Source of the DNA: a virus
DNA length: 40,034 bases
Strand: one strand, 5' to 3'
IMG/VR virus record: IMGVR_UViG_3300037827_000548
Coordinates: 1-40,034 of that record
Positions 15,674-22,180 of this stretch are shown here, one piece after another. A model generated the notes under the pieces. It was not told the origin of the DNA. It searched no databases and saw only the letters and a list, made by a program, of their open reading frames with translations. The stretch's first letter is position 1. Each line of letters opens with the position of its first letter. Made by a program: the position numbers and the translations under genes.

Positions 15674-16185
15674 AGCTTTAAACTTAAGCACCACTTGCCA
15701 AAGCTAATCAACTCTTGTGTGGTTGCATTGCTTTTCATTAGATTGGCTAAATAGGAAATTATATGCACATTTCCAACGATATATCCCACATCTGGATTTA
15801 TTCTGTCTAAAGAAGGAGAGTTCTTAGATTTTTCTTTAGACAAATAATCTAATTTAATATTCAAGATAGGACAAACCTGTGGAGCAATGGATATTAAATA
15901 TGTTGAATTGATATCATGAGAAATATTTAAAATTTTAGCTCTCTTACGTGAACTTGAATACATCTGGGAACATTTATGTTTAACAGGATTTTTTAAAGAG
16001 TTTTCTTTTGTCCAATCTAATACTCTTTTCGCAGCTACAGAAGAATTTTTTTTATATTTATCAAAAGCCCATTTTCTTTTTTGTTCTCGATTACAGATAT
16101 TACATAAATAAATATAATTTCTAAGCCGATAATAACCACAGTTATCTTTAGAAAGAGGAACCTCGCAAACTCTACAATTTTTCAT
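15670..16185 (-). CDS. HNH endonuclease (free-standing)
   Basis: A 171-residue protein. Two zinc pairs at the start (CRVC, CNIC) precede a basic helical part. A C-terminal HNH-like core reads SPSLDRINPDVGYIVGNVHIISYLANLMKSNAT, in which SLDRI.P..GY..GNV.I is a well-known phage HNH signature. Such enzymes often act as homing nucleases. It lies at the end of the lysis operon, convergent with the plus-strand island. A hairpin with ATCCTA/TAGGAT arms sits just before its start. Which site it cuts is unknown. Confidence 0.8.
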   Translation of the reverse strand: MKNCRVCEVPLSKDNCGYYRLRNYIYLCNICNREQKRKWAFDKYKKNSSVAAKRVLDWTKENSLKNPVKHKCSQMYSSSRKRAKILNISHDINSTYLISIAPQVCPILNIKLDYLSKEKSKNSPSLDRINPDVGYIVGNVHIISYLANLMKSNATTQELISFGKWCLSLKL

Positions 16186-16219
16186 TTTCCATCCTATTAA
16201 ATATAGGATGCATATAATA

Positions 16220-16624
16220 CTATTTTAGTTTATTTTTAACAACTCCTAATCCACCCATACCAAAGATTAAATAAACTAAATTTAATATTTCATCAGAATT
16301 CATTGGGAAAGGATTCACTACCCCCGTATGAATACAATCTGAGCCCCATACATAGGTTATAATCAATATCTGAGGAGCGTAATACAGAAGGACAAGAAAA
16401 CCGCACGTCCAGCCCAGGAGAGCCATCCAACCCAAGTTAAAAACTTTTCCTGTCAAAATTAAGAGCTTATTATTTTCTATTTGCCCCATCCGAGGTTTTT
16501 GTGCTATTTCCTCATATTTCGCCTCAGCCTCAATACGTGCTTTATCCGTTGTATAGAGATCGCCCACCGCTTTAATAGGCTCTGCAACAGTTTTTCCTAG
16601 ATGCAACCAATCGGGGATATTCAT
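16220..16624 (-). CDS. Holin (3TM, GTA-type)
   Basis: A 134-residue protein. A charged N-terminal half (DKARIEAEAKYEEIAQKP) is followed by three membrane segments at about 63-80, 83-95 and 112-128. Helical N-terminus plus three closely spaced C-terminal segments matches the 3TM holin of gene-transfer-agent and podovirus lysis cassettes. It ends close to the HNH gene and overlaps the lysozyme gene by one base. Holins open the inner membrane and release the lysozyme. Confidence 0.75.
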   Translation of the reverse strand: MNIPDWLHLGKTVAEPIKAVGDLYTTDKARIEAEAKYEEIAQKPRMGQIENNKLLILTGKVFNLGWMALLGWTCGFLVLLYYAPQILIITYVWGSDCIHTGVVNPFPMNSDEILNLVYLIFGMGGLGVVKNKLK

Positions 16625-17052
16625 TAGATTTCTCCAGACCGCATAATAACAGCCAAAGTTGTTGCTCGTTCACCCACCTGAGACGCCCATTTTGAATCCA
16701 ACATTTCCTGTGCCGCCCTATCAAAATCTCGCGCCTCGATTGCCAGCATCATTTCTTTAAAGCCAAGCAAACCCTGAACACCCAAATTAAAGCACATATC
16801 CACCAATACAATCTGGCGTTCTTCATTAAGGCTATCCCAAAAATTAAGTAAATAACTAAGCTTATGGGTAAAATAGTGAATATCTTCATCTAATAAATAA
16901 AGCGCCTCACCAAGAGATATGCCACGGTCATTAAGATTGCGACCTATGCCTACGGTAAGATGGCCTGTTGTATCGATATAGGGAAATTGTTTATAGGTTT
17001 CATGTTGGACAAGTAGGTTCTTCAGCTTGTGACGTGCGTCCGGTGTCATCAT
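16624..17052 (-). CDS. Endolysin, T4-type lysozyme (GH24)
   Basis: A 142-residue protein. The active-site Glu18, Asp27 and Thr33 sit in HETYKQFPYIDTTGHLTVGIG with the same spacing (9 and 6) as T4 lysozyme Glu11, Asp20 and Thr26. The C-terminal region (LVDMCFNLGVQGLLGFKEM) matches the helical lobe of the family. No signal peptide or anchor is seen, so it needs the holin. ATGATG at the start follows AAGGA by five bases. It cleaves peptidoglycan between N-acetylmuramic acid and N-acetylglucosamine. Confidence 0.9.
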   Translation of the reverse strand: MMTPDARHKLKNLLVQHETYKQFPYIDTTGHLTVGIGRNLNDRGISLGEALYLLDEDIHYFTHKLSYLLNFWDSLNEERQIVLVDMCFNLGVQGLLGFKEMMLAIEARDFDRAAQEMLDSKWASQVGERATTLAVIMRSGEI

Positions 17053-17260
17053 TTACGTCCTTATTAGCATCCTTAACGAAAATCGTATCACAATCATATT
17101 GACATTTCTTGCAGAAATAGAGGTGATTGTTTACATAAAGATCATCATTACAGCATCGACTAATAAGCATACAATTTCCAGATAAAAAAAGCCCGTTCTT
17201 GGTAAACGGGATCATGTAAGGAGGTAGCGTTGCATCTTTTTTAGTTATTAAGGGAGTCAT
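17000..17260 (-). CDS. Cysteine-rich hypothetical protein
   Basis: An 86-residue protein with CMLISRCC and YFCKKCQYDCD, at least six cysteines in the middle third, in a zinc-ribbon-like layout. It overlaps the VRR-NUC gene stop by four bases and the lysozyme start by 53 bases in another frame. The tail (DANKDVNDDTGRTSQ) is disordered and may be constrained by the overlap. The link to the lysis cassette may be only one of expression. Confidence 0.5.
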   Translation of the reverse strand: MTPLITKKDATLPPYMIPFTKNGLFLSGNCMLISRCCNDDLYVNNHLYFCKKCQYDCDTIFVKDANKDVNDDTGRTSQAEEPTCPT

Positions 17261-17676
17261 AATCGATTATTGACATAATCGTTGTAAATCTTGATGGCGT
17301 CATCACAGCCATACGCATAACTAGCATAATGACCAATTTTATTAAGTTTTGCAATCCATACCTCTTGGTCCGGATCTTTTTTAGCATCGCGCTGATCAAT
17401 ACGCTTAAATTCTAACCAAAGTCCGATATATTTATCATTTCGTAGCGGCCATTGATAATCCACTAATCCAGGCCGCATTCCAATAGCGATGAGCGCTTTA
17501 GTAAACCAGCTGTGACCTATTCGTTCATTTGCATGTTTTATCAGGTATTCGCCGAGGATAGGTATTCTCTGGGCGTATCCCCAGAACGCCTTGCATTCTT
17601 GATACTCGCTCGGTATTAGAATCTGCGATTGTAAGTCGAGAATCGGCCTCCGGCCTATGCGTCTCTTTCGTAACAT
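17257..17676 (-). CDS. VRR-NUC-type nuclease (Holliday junction resolvase-like)
   Basis: Start placed at 17676 (MLRKRRIGRR), with GGAG six bases upstream; 139 residues. PSEYQECKAFWGYAQR precedes the nuclease core: GMRPGLVDYQWP carries the catalytic Asp, and GLWLEFKR the Glu and Lys. A helical end follows (WIAKLNKIGHYASYAYG). This order (G..D, then E.K) is that of VRR-NUC enzymes, which phages use to resolve branched DNA before packaging. A 76-codon frame overlaps the N-terminal part in another register and is not called. Confidence 0.8.
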   Translation of the reverse strand: MLRKRRIGRRPILDLQSQILIPSEYQECKAFWGYAQRIPILGEYLIKHANERIGHSWFTKALIAIGMRPGLVDYQWPLRNDKYIGLWLEFKRIDQRDAKKDPDQEVWIAKLNKIGHYASYAYGCDDAIKIYNDYVNNRL

Positions 17677-17751
17677 TGCTATCTCCATATAGCCGTTTTA
17701 ATAAGGACATCTTGTCCTTATCGCCTAGATTAAAAACCATCTTTTTGTTTT

Positions 17752-18114
17752 TCAAGCACCCATGCTCCTTTGCAACTTTGATTTGATTTCGTCAAGAAAA
17801 GATCTGGCAACTTTTGGGTCAGATTTAAACGCCCTTGATGTGTACACAATAACCGGATGACTATAGCCTTTGCAATATGACCAGAATTCCAAGTGATGAG
17901 GGGGGATTGCTGCATTATTCTTAGCAGCCTGCCTGAGCAATACCAATACACGTCTGATCTCATCATAGGTACACCCTGTTAACGCCGATTGCCATATTGT
18001 TTTAACCAGATCCTCTGGTTTTGATTTATTAAATTGTTTCGTCCAGCGTTCCACGTAGAACTCTGCCATACAATTGAACAGTTTGTCTATCCATTCCATA
18101 TCCGGCTTATCCAT
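17752..18114 (-). CDS. Putative replication protein, P-like helicase loader
   Basis: Start moved to 18114, where AGGAGG lies four to five bases upstream; 120 residues. DLVKTIWQSALTGCTYDEIRRVL and then PPHHLEFWSYCKG follow the pattern W..AL.G.t.e.i...l and PP...EF...C seen in lambda P-type helicase loaders and related phage replication proteins. The gene lies directly beyond the origin from repA, a position that suits a loader of host DnaB. No enzymatic motif is visible. The assignment is inference. Confidence 0.5.
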   Translation of the reverse strand: MDKPDMEWIDKLFNCMAEFYVERWTKQFNKSKPEDLVKTIWQSALTGCTYDEIRRVLVLLRQAAKNNAAIPPHHLEFWSYCKGYSHPVIVYTSRAFKSDPKVARSFLDEIKSKLQRSMGA

Positions 18115-18129
18115 AAGCCCTCCTACCAT

Positions 18130-18166
18130 TTACATACTAGATACATACTAGATACCTAGTATGTAA
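18130..18166. promoter_or_regulatory. CATACTAG inverted and tandem repeats (operator or initiator site)
   Basis: TTACATACTAG (18130-18140) and CTAGTATGTAA (18156-18166) are perfect 11-base inverted repeats. Between them ACATACTAGAT is tandemly repeated (18132-18142, 18143-18153). The octamer CATACTAG occurs here three times, and once more, inverted, at 19870-19877 on the far side of repA. This dense cluster sits upstream of the putative loader gene and next to the origin-like region. It is a likely binding site for RepA or a repressor. Confidence 0.6.
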
Positions 18167-18420
18167 GCTCTTGCTTTTAAAATAACCAAAAAAAGAAAAC
18201 TAGTAAATCTTTTTTAATCTTTCTGTATCTTTAGGAGTATCACTTAATGGGACTTATGAAACACTTAACTCCCATTTTTGTGGATAAGTGGGAGTTAGCG
18301 ATAAAACGGCATCAATTCGGCTATGAAATGGCAATGAAACGGCAATCATTATGGAAATATATTGATCATTTTATGAGCGCAGGCAATAGGAAGACTTGAC
18401 GTCTATATACGTCATGTTCG
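18165..18420. other. Putative plasmid-type replication origin (oriR)
   Basis: About 300 bases without a gene, directly downstream of repA. An AT-rich tract (about 18170-18235) could melt first. TAACTCCCA/TGGGAGTTA arms at 18266-18274 and 18289-18297 make a 9-base stem whose loop holds a perfect DnaA box, TTATCCACA (18287-18279, minus strand). GAAATGGCAAT and GAAACGGCAAT (18325-18346) are tandem 11-mers, with a related AAACGGCAT at 18304-18312. TGACGT/ACGTCA arms lie at 18397-18414. In IncFII plasmids repA is also followed by CIS and an origin with a DnaA box. Confidence 0.65.
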
Positions 18421-18438
18421 AGTTGGTTTATCTATGAA

Positions 18439-19461
18439 TCAACTGGGCGGCGGAAATTCTTTCTTTAGGAAATCCATAATCTGGACAGGGGTAAACCCTT
18501 GATGCTTTAGTTGTTCCATTCGAGCCTTTATAGCGTAACCACGGCCTGACTGTGGCGCTGAAACACGCTTAACGCAGTTTTGTACGCTGGGCTGCAAAGA
18601 TGGCGCTACTTTCTTTAAATACGAAGGTTTTTTATCAGGAAATGTCTTTTTTCGGTAGAACTCGCGTTTTGCTTTATTATTATCCAAGCGGCTTTGTTTT
18701 TCGTGGAACCTTATTGCGGATGTTTCACGGTCTTTTAGAAATTCCGGCATTAAGCCTAAGAAATCAAAAACTACATCTGTCGCATGAATTTGGGTAGCTA
18801 TATTTATTATTTTCCCATCATTGAGGGTTTTCTTTATTTCTATTACCTTAAAGAAACCCGAAGCCTGTAATATCTTCATGGAACGCTTAACACGGATAAT
18901 AGATATCCCGCTTTCTTTCGCTATTCGAGCGTAATCAAAATATACAAATTCATTTGCTCCGTCGAAAAATCCATAGGCCATTTTGTATAAATTAAGTCTA
19001 GAGATAATAGTTCCAAGAGTAATAAATATAATTGCCTCAAGACTTTCTGACCTTCTTTTTCGGGATGGTGTAAGTGGATGACAGTGGTATAAAAATCCGA
19101 GGAATTTGGGGTTGTCATACAATGAAATGAACCATTGAAGCATTCCAGTAGGTTTAAGTTTTTCTCTGTTAATATCCTTTCGAGAAATTCCTCCTCTAAT
19201 GCGACTCGCAAGATACTGTAAACGCTTTCCGCATTCTGATATTGAGTGAGGCAACCTAGTACCAGATTTAGTCTTTCCAAAAAGGGGAGGCACTTTGAAA
19301 TTATTTTTATCGTGTCCACAACGATTCCCATAAACAAATACTTGCGTATTTCCGCTTTTCTGGCTAACATCTGCCCCTGTAAGGACATTAATAGGCACGT
19401 TTGTGTTGTCCGGTCCCCGCGAAGGTGGTACAACACAAACGGGCATCCTTCCCGATTCCAT
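18439..19461 (-). CDS. repA: Plasmid-type replication initiator RepA (IncFII family)
   Basis: A 340-residue protein; the start at 19461 has AGGA seven bases upstream. A central region with SRKRRSESLEAII (133-145) leads to a winged helix (about 173-228: YARIAKESGISIIRVKRSMKILQASGFF). This follows the layout of IncFII-type RepA initiators (RepA of R1/R100 and many gammaproteobacterial plasmids). The first 100 residues are variable and the end is basic. RepA would bind an origin downstream of its own gene and load host replication factors, here probably with DnaA. A plasmid initiator inside a P22-like genome is unusual. Confidence 0.75.
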   Translation of the reverse strand: MESGRMPVCVVPPSRGPDNTNVPINVLTGADVSQKSGNTQVFVYGNRCGHDKNNFKVPPLFGKTKSGTRLPHSISECGKRLQYLASRIRGGISRKDINREKLKPTGMLQWFISLYDNPKFLGFLYHCHPLTPSRKRRSESLEAIIFITLGTIISRLNLYKMAYGFFDGANEFVYFDYARIAKESGISIIRVKRSMKILQASGFFKVIEIKKTLNDGKIINIATQIHATDVVFDFLGLMPEFLKDRETSAIRFHEKQSRLDNNKAKREFYRKKTFPDKKPSYLKKVAPSLQPSVQNCVKRVSAPQSGRGYAIKARMEQLKHQGFTPVQIMDFLKKEFPPPS

Positions 19462-19482
19462 AAACTTTCCTCAATTTACTCG

Positions 19483-19548
19483 CTAATCCGTGCGAATATC
19501 ATTAATAAATTTATTTGGGCGTCTCTCCGCTCTGTCACGCCGATTCAT
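19483..19548 (-). CDS. Leader peptide upstream of repA (21 aa)
   Basis: The 21 codons (MNRRDRAERRPNKFINDIRTD) begin at 19548 with AGGA 11 bases upstream and end 21 bases before the repA start. Two shorter frames upstream (19607-19627 and 19579-19599, six residues each) also have AAGG sites. In IncFII-type plasmids translation of a leader peptide governs repA. Coding status is inferred only from position, ribosome sites and that precedent. Confidence 0.35.
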   Translation of the reverse strand: MNRRDRAERRPNKFINDIRTD

Positions 19549-19642
19549 GCTTGCAAGATTCCTGGCGTTCTCGTATCTCTATTTAGGTCGCACTTCCATC
19601 TTGCCTTTACCGATATGGGCAAGCCATCTCAACCTTTTTTAA

Positions 19643-19745
19643 GGGAAGATCGGCGATAGAACCTTTGAATAGCATAGTCTGGAGTTGTCCTGGTCGTTCC
19701 CAGACGCCTTTACGTATGTTTCAACGCTCACCGTGCGGTCTTCCC
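19643..19745 (-). ncRNA. Structured RNA element in repA leader (possible copA/copT-like control RNA)
   Basis: Arms at 19643-19652 and 19736-19745 pair as a 10-base stem (GGGAAGATCG with CGGTCTTCCC, one wobble). They enclose an inner hairpin of GTCTGG/CCAGAC (19677-19682, 19700-19705) with a 17-base loop. It lies about 180 bases upstream of repA, inside the predicted transcript. The fold can form on either strand, so it may be the sense leader or a counter-transcribed antisense RNA, as copA/copT in IncFII plasmids. No strong plus-strand promoter was found. Confidence 0.45.
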
Positions 19746-19771
19746 CGCGAAGCTATTCTTAAGTACTAGAG

Positions 19772-19801
19772 ATAGTAACTATACACCAAACCCCAAGTCA
19801 A
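19772..19801 (-). promoter_or_regulatory. Promoter of repA, with palindrome ATAGTAACTAT
   Basis: On the minus strand TTGACT (19801-19796) and TACTAT (19777-19772) are 18 bases apart; the same hexamers occur in the plus-strand island promoter. An ATAGT-A-ACTAT palindrome (19772-19782) covers the -10, and TACTAGAGATAG, close to the TACTAGATAC units at 18130-18166, follows. It drives a repA transcript with a leader of about 310 bases. Confidence 0.5.
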
Positions 19802-19909
19802 CGACAAATATTCGACAAGCCGCTGAAATAACTAAATAAAAATAAAACTTGCAATGTAATTATCATATGCTAGTATGCGCCCCACGATGAACATAACACC
19901 AAGTAATAC
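19802..19909. other. Intergenic end of accessory operon
   Basis: No gene is seen. It is AT-rich with one inverted CATACTAG at 19870-19877. No terminator with a stem and T-tract is apparent, so accessory transcripts could read through toward repA. Confidence 0.4.
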
Positions 19910-20110
19910 CTACCCTTTAGTATTCGTTGGACACGCAAGATCATCTGGAGAAAAAATAATTTCTTTGGCATCTCCGTTGGGGTAAATAATAAATGGAACA
20001 ACACCTCTTTTCGGTATATCAAAGAGAACCATAAAAAAATCTTTACCAGCCGCCATTTGCACACATCGTGAATTTGGCGGTAAATCTAATTTAATGACAG
20101 TTTTGGACAT
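19910..20110 (-). CDS. Hypothetical protein (66 aa)
   Basis: Start placed at 20110 (MSKTVIKLDLPPNSRC), since codons further upstream duplicate the preceding gene in another frame. The 66 residues are mainly beta-type: SRCVQMAAGKDFFMVLFDIPKRGVVPFIIYPNG, then a final SPDDLACP. It overlaps the preceding gene by 20 bases and is the last gene of the accessory operon. The ribosome site is weak, as in a coupled gene. The function is unknown. Confidence 0.5.
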   Translation of the reverse strand: MSKTVIKLDLPPNSRCVQMAAGKDFFMVLFDIPKRGVVPFIIYPNGDAKEIIFSPDDLACPTNTKG

Positions 20111-20552
20111 CGGCCTGCGTGCAAACGTGTCCTGTGCTTTCGCCAGTGCAATTTGGCTTGCTTGCATTACTGATACCCAATTCATCCGCTGTTTGTTTGG
20201 CGAGGACGAGAAACATCCTGTCATAACGTTCTTTAGCCTCAAGATAATCTTTCTTATCCACATTTAACTTTTCCTTATCTTCCATTTCGATAATGCGTTT
20301 CAATTCATGCTTATCCTCTCTTATGTCTCCATACCATTTTAGAGCCGTAAAGAATGTCCACAAAGAATTCGAGATAAAAGCGCCTAAGCCGATGCCACTT
20401 GCAGCGTAACCTTCTTTATATAACCAGTACCCATTCCACGCTATACCTGCAAAATTAAGCGCTAATAAGCCCATCTGCGCACATAAGCCCTTAGACGTAA
20501 ATTTAATTGACCACTCTAAACTTGATTTTCTCATTTCCATCCAGCTCATCAT
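20091..20552 (-). CDS. Two-segment membrane protein
   Basis: A 153-residue protein. Membrane segments lie at about 27-45 (LALNFAGIAWNGYWLY) and 52-73 (GLGAFISNSLWTFFTAL), and a charged helical part follows (DKEKLNVDKKDYLEAKERYDRM). The end is cysteine-containing (NCTGESTGHVC, DVQNC). Most of the chain after the second segment probably faces one side of the membrane. It overlaps the preceding gene by four bases. No family was recognised; a holin-like or signalling role cannot be told from sequence. Confidence 0.55.
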   Translation of the reverse strand: MMSWMEMRKSSLEWSIKFTSKGLCAQMGLLALNFAGIAWNGYWLYKEGYAASGIGLGAFISNSLWTFFTALKWYGDIREDKHELKRIIEMEDKEKLNVDKKDYLEAKERYDRMFLVLAKQTADELGISNASKPNCTGESTGHVCTQADVQNCH

Positions 20553-20842
20553 AAACCCTCCTTAACAAATCTCATTACTTTTGCAGCCTCAATAACTTTA
20601 TTAAATTTATTCGTTAAACGATTAACTTGGTTTTCAAAGGTAAACTTATCATCTCCAAGACCTAAAGGTACTAATGTCCATAAACCACATTCAATTTCAC
20701 GCACCATGCTTTCAATAGCAAGAAGCCCTTCAAGCGGAATACCCGTTTTGCACATGTGATTTATTGATGAAAATTTAGATAAAGCGGCCATTCCTAAGCT
20801 ATCAACATCTTTTTGCATTTGTTCTTTTGTTTTATATTTCAT
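20549..20842 (-). CDS. Hypothetical helical protein (97 aa)
   Basis: The 97 residues begin MKYKTKEQMQKDVDSLGMAAL and are helical throughout. A Leu/Ile-rich middle (GIPLEGLLAIESMVREIECGLW) precedes a basic-helical end with VNRLTNKFNK. There are no cysteine pairs or membrane segments. It overlaps the next gene by four bases (ATGA), as do most genes here. Confidence 0.55.
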   Translation of the reverse strand: MKYKTKEQMQKDVDSLGMAALSKFSSINHMCKTGIPLEGLLAIESMVREIECGLWTLVPLGLGDDKFTFENQVNRLTNKFNKVIEAAKVMRFVKEGL

Positions 20843-20844
20843 TA

Positions 20845-21123
20845 TTACTCCAAGGGCTCACTTAAAAATCCAACGGGATGCATTTTGTCTTTTTCGTAAA
20901 TATTAGCCATAACCATCTGAGTATACCAACCAATGCGTGGATCAAAATTATCCTCCTCATTCGGATAGGGAATAATTTTAAATTCAGCGCCCCAATCTTG
21001 ACCAGTTGCCTTGACCAATTCAGATGTAACAATAGCTTTAACAACATCATTAAACTTTTTTACAATAATTGTAGTGGCAAGCGACTCTTCTAACCCACCA
21101 CGATGAAATCTAAACAGAGGCAT
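20845..21123 (-). CDS. Hypothetical protein (92 aa)
   Basis: A 92-residue protein, MPLFRFHRGGLEESLATTIIVKKF, a mixed alpha/beta fold. GGAG stands six bases upstream of the start, within the last codons of the preceding gene. Later NEEDNFDPRIGWYTQMVM and PVGFLSEPLE are visible. It has the look of phage-encoded proteins of unknown role near regulatory genes, with no catalytic signature. Confidence 0.55.
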   Translation of the reverse strand: MPLFRFHRGGLEESLATTIIVKKFNDVVKAIVTSELVKATGQDWGAEFKIIPYPNEEDNFDPRIGWYTQMVMANIYEKDKMHPVGFLSEPLE

Positions 21124-21337
21124 CGGATACTCCTAGTAAATGATTCCACGCACCCGCTTTCATTAATTCAATATAGACGCAGAATTCTGCACGCGTTTGC
21201 GCAGGACATCCACCATCAGGCGCTGGAAAACCATGATTATCATATTTTCGTTTAAGTAAATCAGGAAAATGTTTCTCGATTTCATCAAGCAATACTTTTG
21301 CTATTTGTGGAATTGGATCAGGATATGGTGTTGGCAT
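21110..21337 (-). CDS. Hypothetical protein (75 aa)
   Basis: Start placed at 21337 (MPTPYPDPIPQIAKV), with GAGGG shortly upstream; the earlier ATG at 21376 lies inside the previous gene. The 75 residues are largely helical (LLDEIEKHFPDLLKRKY) and end GAWNHLLGV. It overlaps the previous gene by 20 bases and the next by 14. The function is unknown. Confidence 0.55.
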   Translation of the reverse strand: MPTPYPDPIPQIAKVLLDEIEKHFPDLLKRKYDNHGFPAPDGGCPAQTRAEFCVYIELMKAGAWNHLLGVSDASV

Positions 21338-21518
21338 TTTTTCCCTCGGGTCTTCTAAAAGTAAGTGTATGTTCATCTATATGATAATGCTCAAAGTAAC
21401 GAACCACACATCCATCATAAGGACAGAATTTTTCGGCATTATTAAGATCTTTATTTAGTGCTTTTAAATTCTTTTTGAGCTTTTTTAGTAGTTTAATTAT
21501 TTCATCGGTGTCGTTCAT
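21318..21518 (-). CDS. Coiled-coil protein (66 aa)
   Basis: The 66 residues start with a charged coiled coil (EIIKLLKKLKKNLKALNKDLNNAEK). A small cysteine pair, FCPYDGCV, and a His-rich YFEHYHIDEHTL follow. It overlaps the start of the preceding gene by four bases. The C-terminal part may bind a metal; otherwise nothing is recognised. Confidence 0.5.
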   Translation of the reverse strand: MNDTDEIIKLLKKLKKNLKALNKDLNNAEKFCPYDGCVVRYFEHYHIDEHTLTFRRPEGKNANTIS

Positions 21519-21826
21519 TTGTCATATATTCCTGTATTAACGCCATTTGGATATCGAGGATCAAATTTAGTGTCTTTGTAGTTGGTTAAAGGCTCTTTTC
21601 TTCCATAGGGTTCGGGCTTTTCACCATAGAGTGTATAAAGTATTTCATTTAGCATAGGGATAAGATGCGAAAGCATTTGATTAGGATCATTGTTTCCTAA
21701 ACATGCTATATCTATCGCAGAATAAACCACATCTCTATCGGGATCGCCAGTAAGCTCCGAATCCACATAAAGTGCAAAAACCACTGTTCCATTAGGAGCC
21801 AGCATTTTATCACTGAATATTTTCAT
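21515..21826 (-). CDS. Hypothetical protein (103 aa)
   Basis: A 103-residue protein, MKIFSDKMLAPNGTVVFALYVDSEL, with a beta-rich start. Helix-like MLSHLIPMLNEILYTLYGE and a proline-rich end (KPEPYGRKEPLTNYKD) follow. Acidic runs such as TGDPDRDVV are present. It overlaps the end of the small membrane-protein gene by 17 bases. No family was identified. Confidence 0.55.
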   Translation of the reverse strand: MKIFSDKMLAPNGTVVFALYVDSELTGDPDRDVVYSAIDIACLGNNDPNQMLSHLIPMLNEILYTLYGEKPEPYGRKEPLTNYKDTKFDPRYPNGVNTGIYDK

Positions 21827-21962
21827 AATTAATATCCCTACTTGGGCAAACTTTTATAATGTGCATCTTTTCAATTTCATTCATTCTTTTTTCATGATGC
21901 CCTAACACAAAGAGAATCATCCCAAACAACAAAAGTGTAATAATCCTTTCAATTAAATTCAT
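21810..21962 (-). CDS. Small single-pass membrane protein (50 aa)
   Basis: The 50 codons begin MNLIERIITLLLFGMILFVLG, one membrane segment, then a charged helix (HHEKRMNEIEKM). AAGGAT sits about six bases upstream of the ATG at 21962, overlapping the preceding stop. The layout repeats at 23308-23460 and 25425-25586 in this operon, but the sequences are not clearly homologous. Confidence 0.55.
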   Translation of the reverse strand: MNLIERIITLLLFGMILFVLGHHEKRMNEIEKMHIIKVCPSRDINYENIQ

Positions 21963-22180
21963 TTATTATCCTTTCTCATCTGTTTTTTCTCTTCATCCGT
22001 AAACTTACTAAACCAAATTTTAAACTCTTCATTACAATCATCACAAAGGACATCAGTTCGATCATTCTTTGCTTCAGGATAGAGAGTTAGCATCTCTTCA
22101 GCTGCTTTATAATCGTTCCAATCTTTATCATTTCTTTTCGGATAAGTGATCCGACACTTAAAGCAAGTAAATTCACTCAT
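21959..22180 (-). CDS. Zinc-ribbon-like protein (73 aa)
   Basis: A 73-residue protein. Two CxxC pairs, CFKC at 6-9 and CDDC at about 46-49, lie about 40 residues apart in an acidic-basic chain with KFTDEEKKQ at the end. This is the layout of a small zinc-binding domain. It overlaps both neighbours by four bases. The partner, whether DNA, RNA or protein, is unknown. Confidence 0.55.
   Translation of the reverse strand: MSEFTCFKCRITYPKRNDKDWNDYKAAEEMLTLYPEAKNDRTDVLCDDCNEEFKIWFSKFTDEEKKQMRKDNK

Noticed and set aside
17525-17755. A 76-codon frame with a TTG start and AAGGAG site overlapping the VRR-NUC gene; possible frameshift fusion
   Set aside because: No slippery sequence was seen and the nuclease has its own ATG and GGAG. 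The shared region codes clearly for the nuclease.
18439-19461. Lambda O-type initiator
   Set aside because: The SRKRRSE element before the winged helix and the origin placed downstream of the gene, not inside it, fit IncFII-type RepA better. A profile search is needed to settle it.
19246-19659. 137-codon plus-strand frame opposite the repA start and leader
   Set aside because: No ribosome site and no recognisable product; it is the antisense shadow of repA and its leader.
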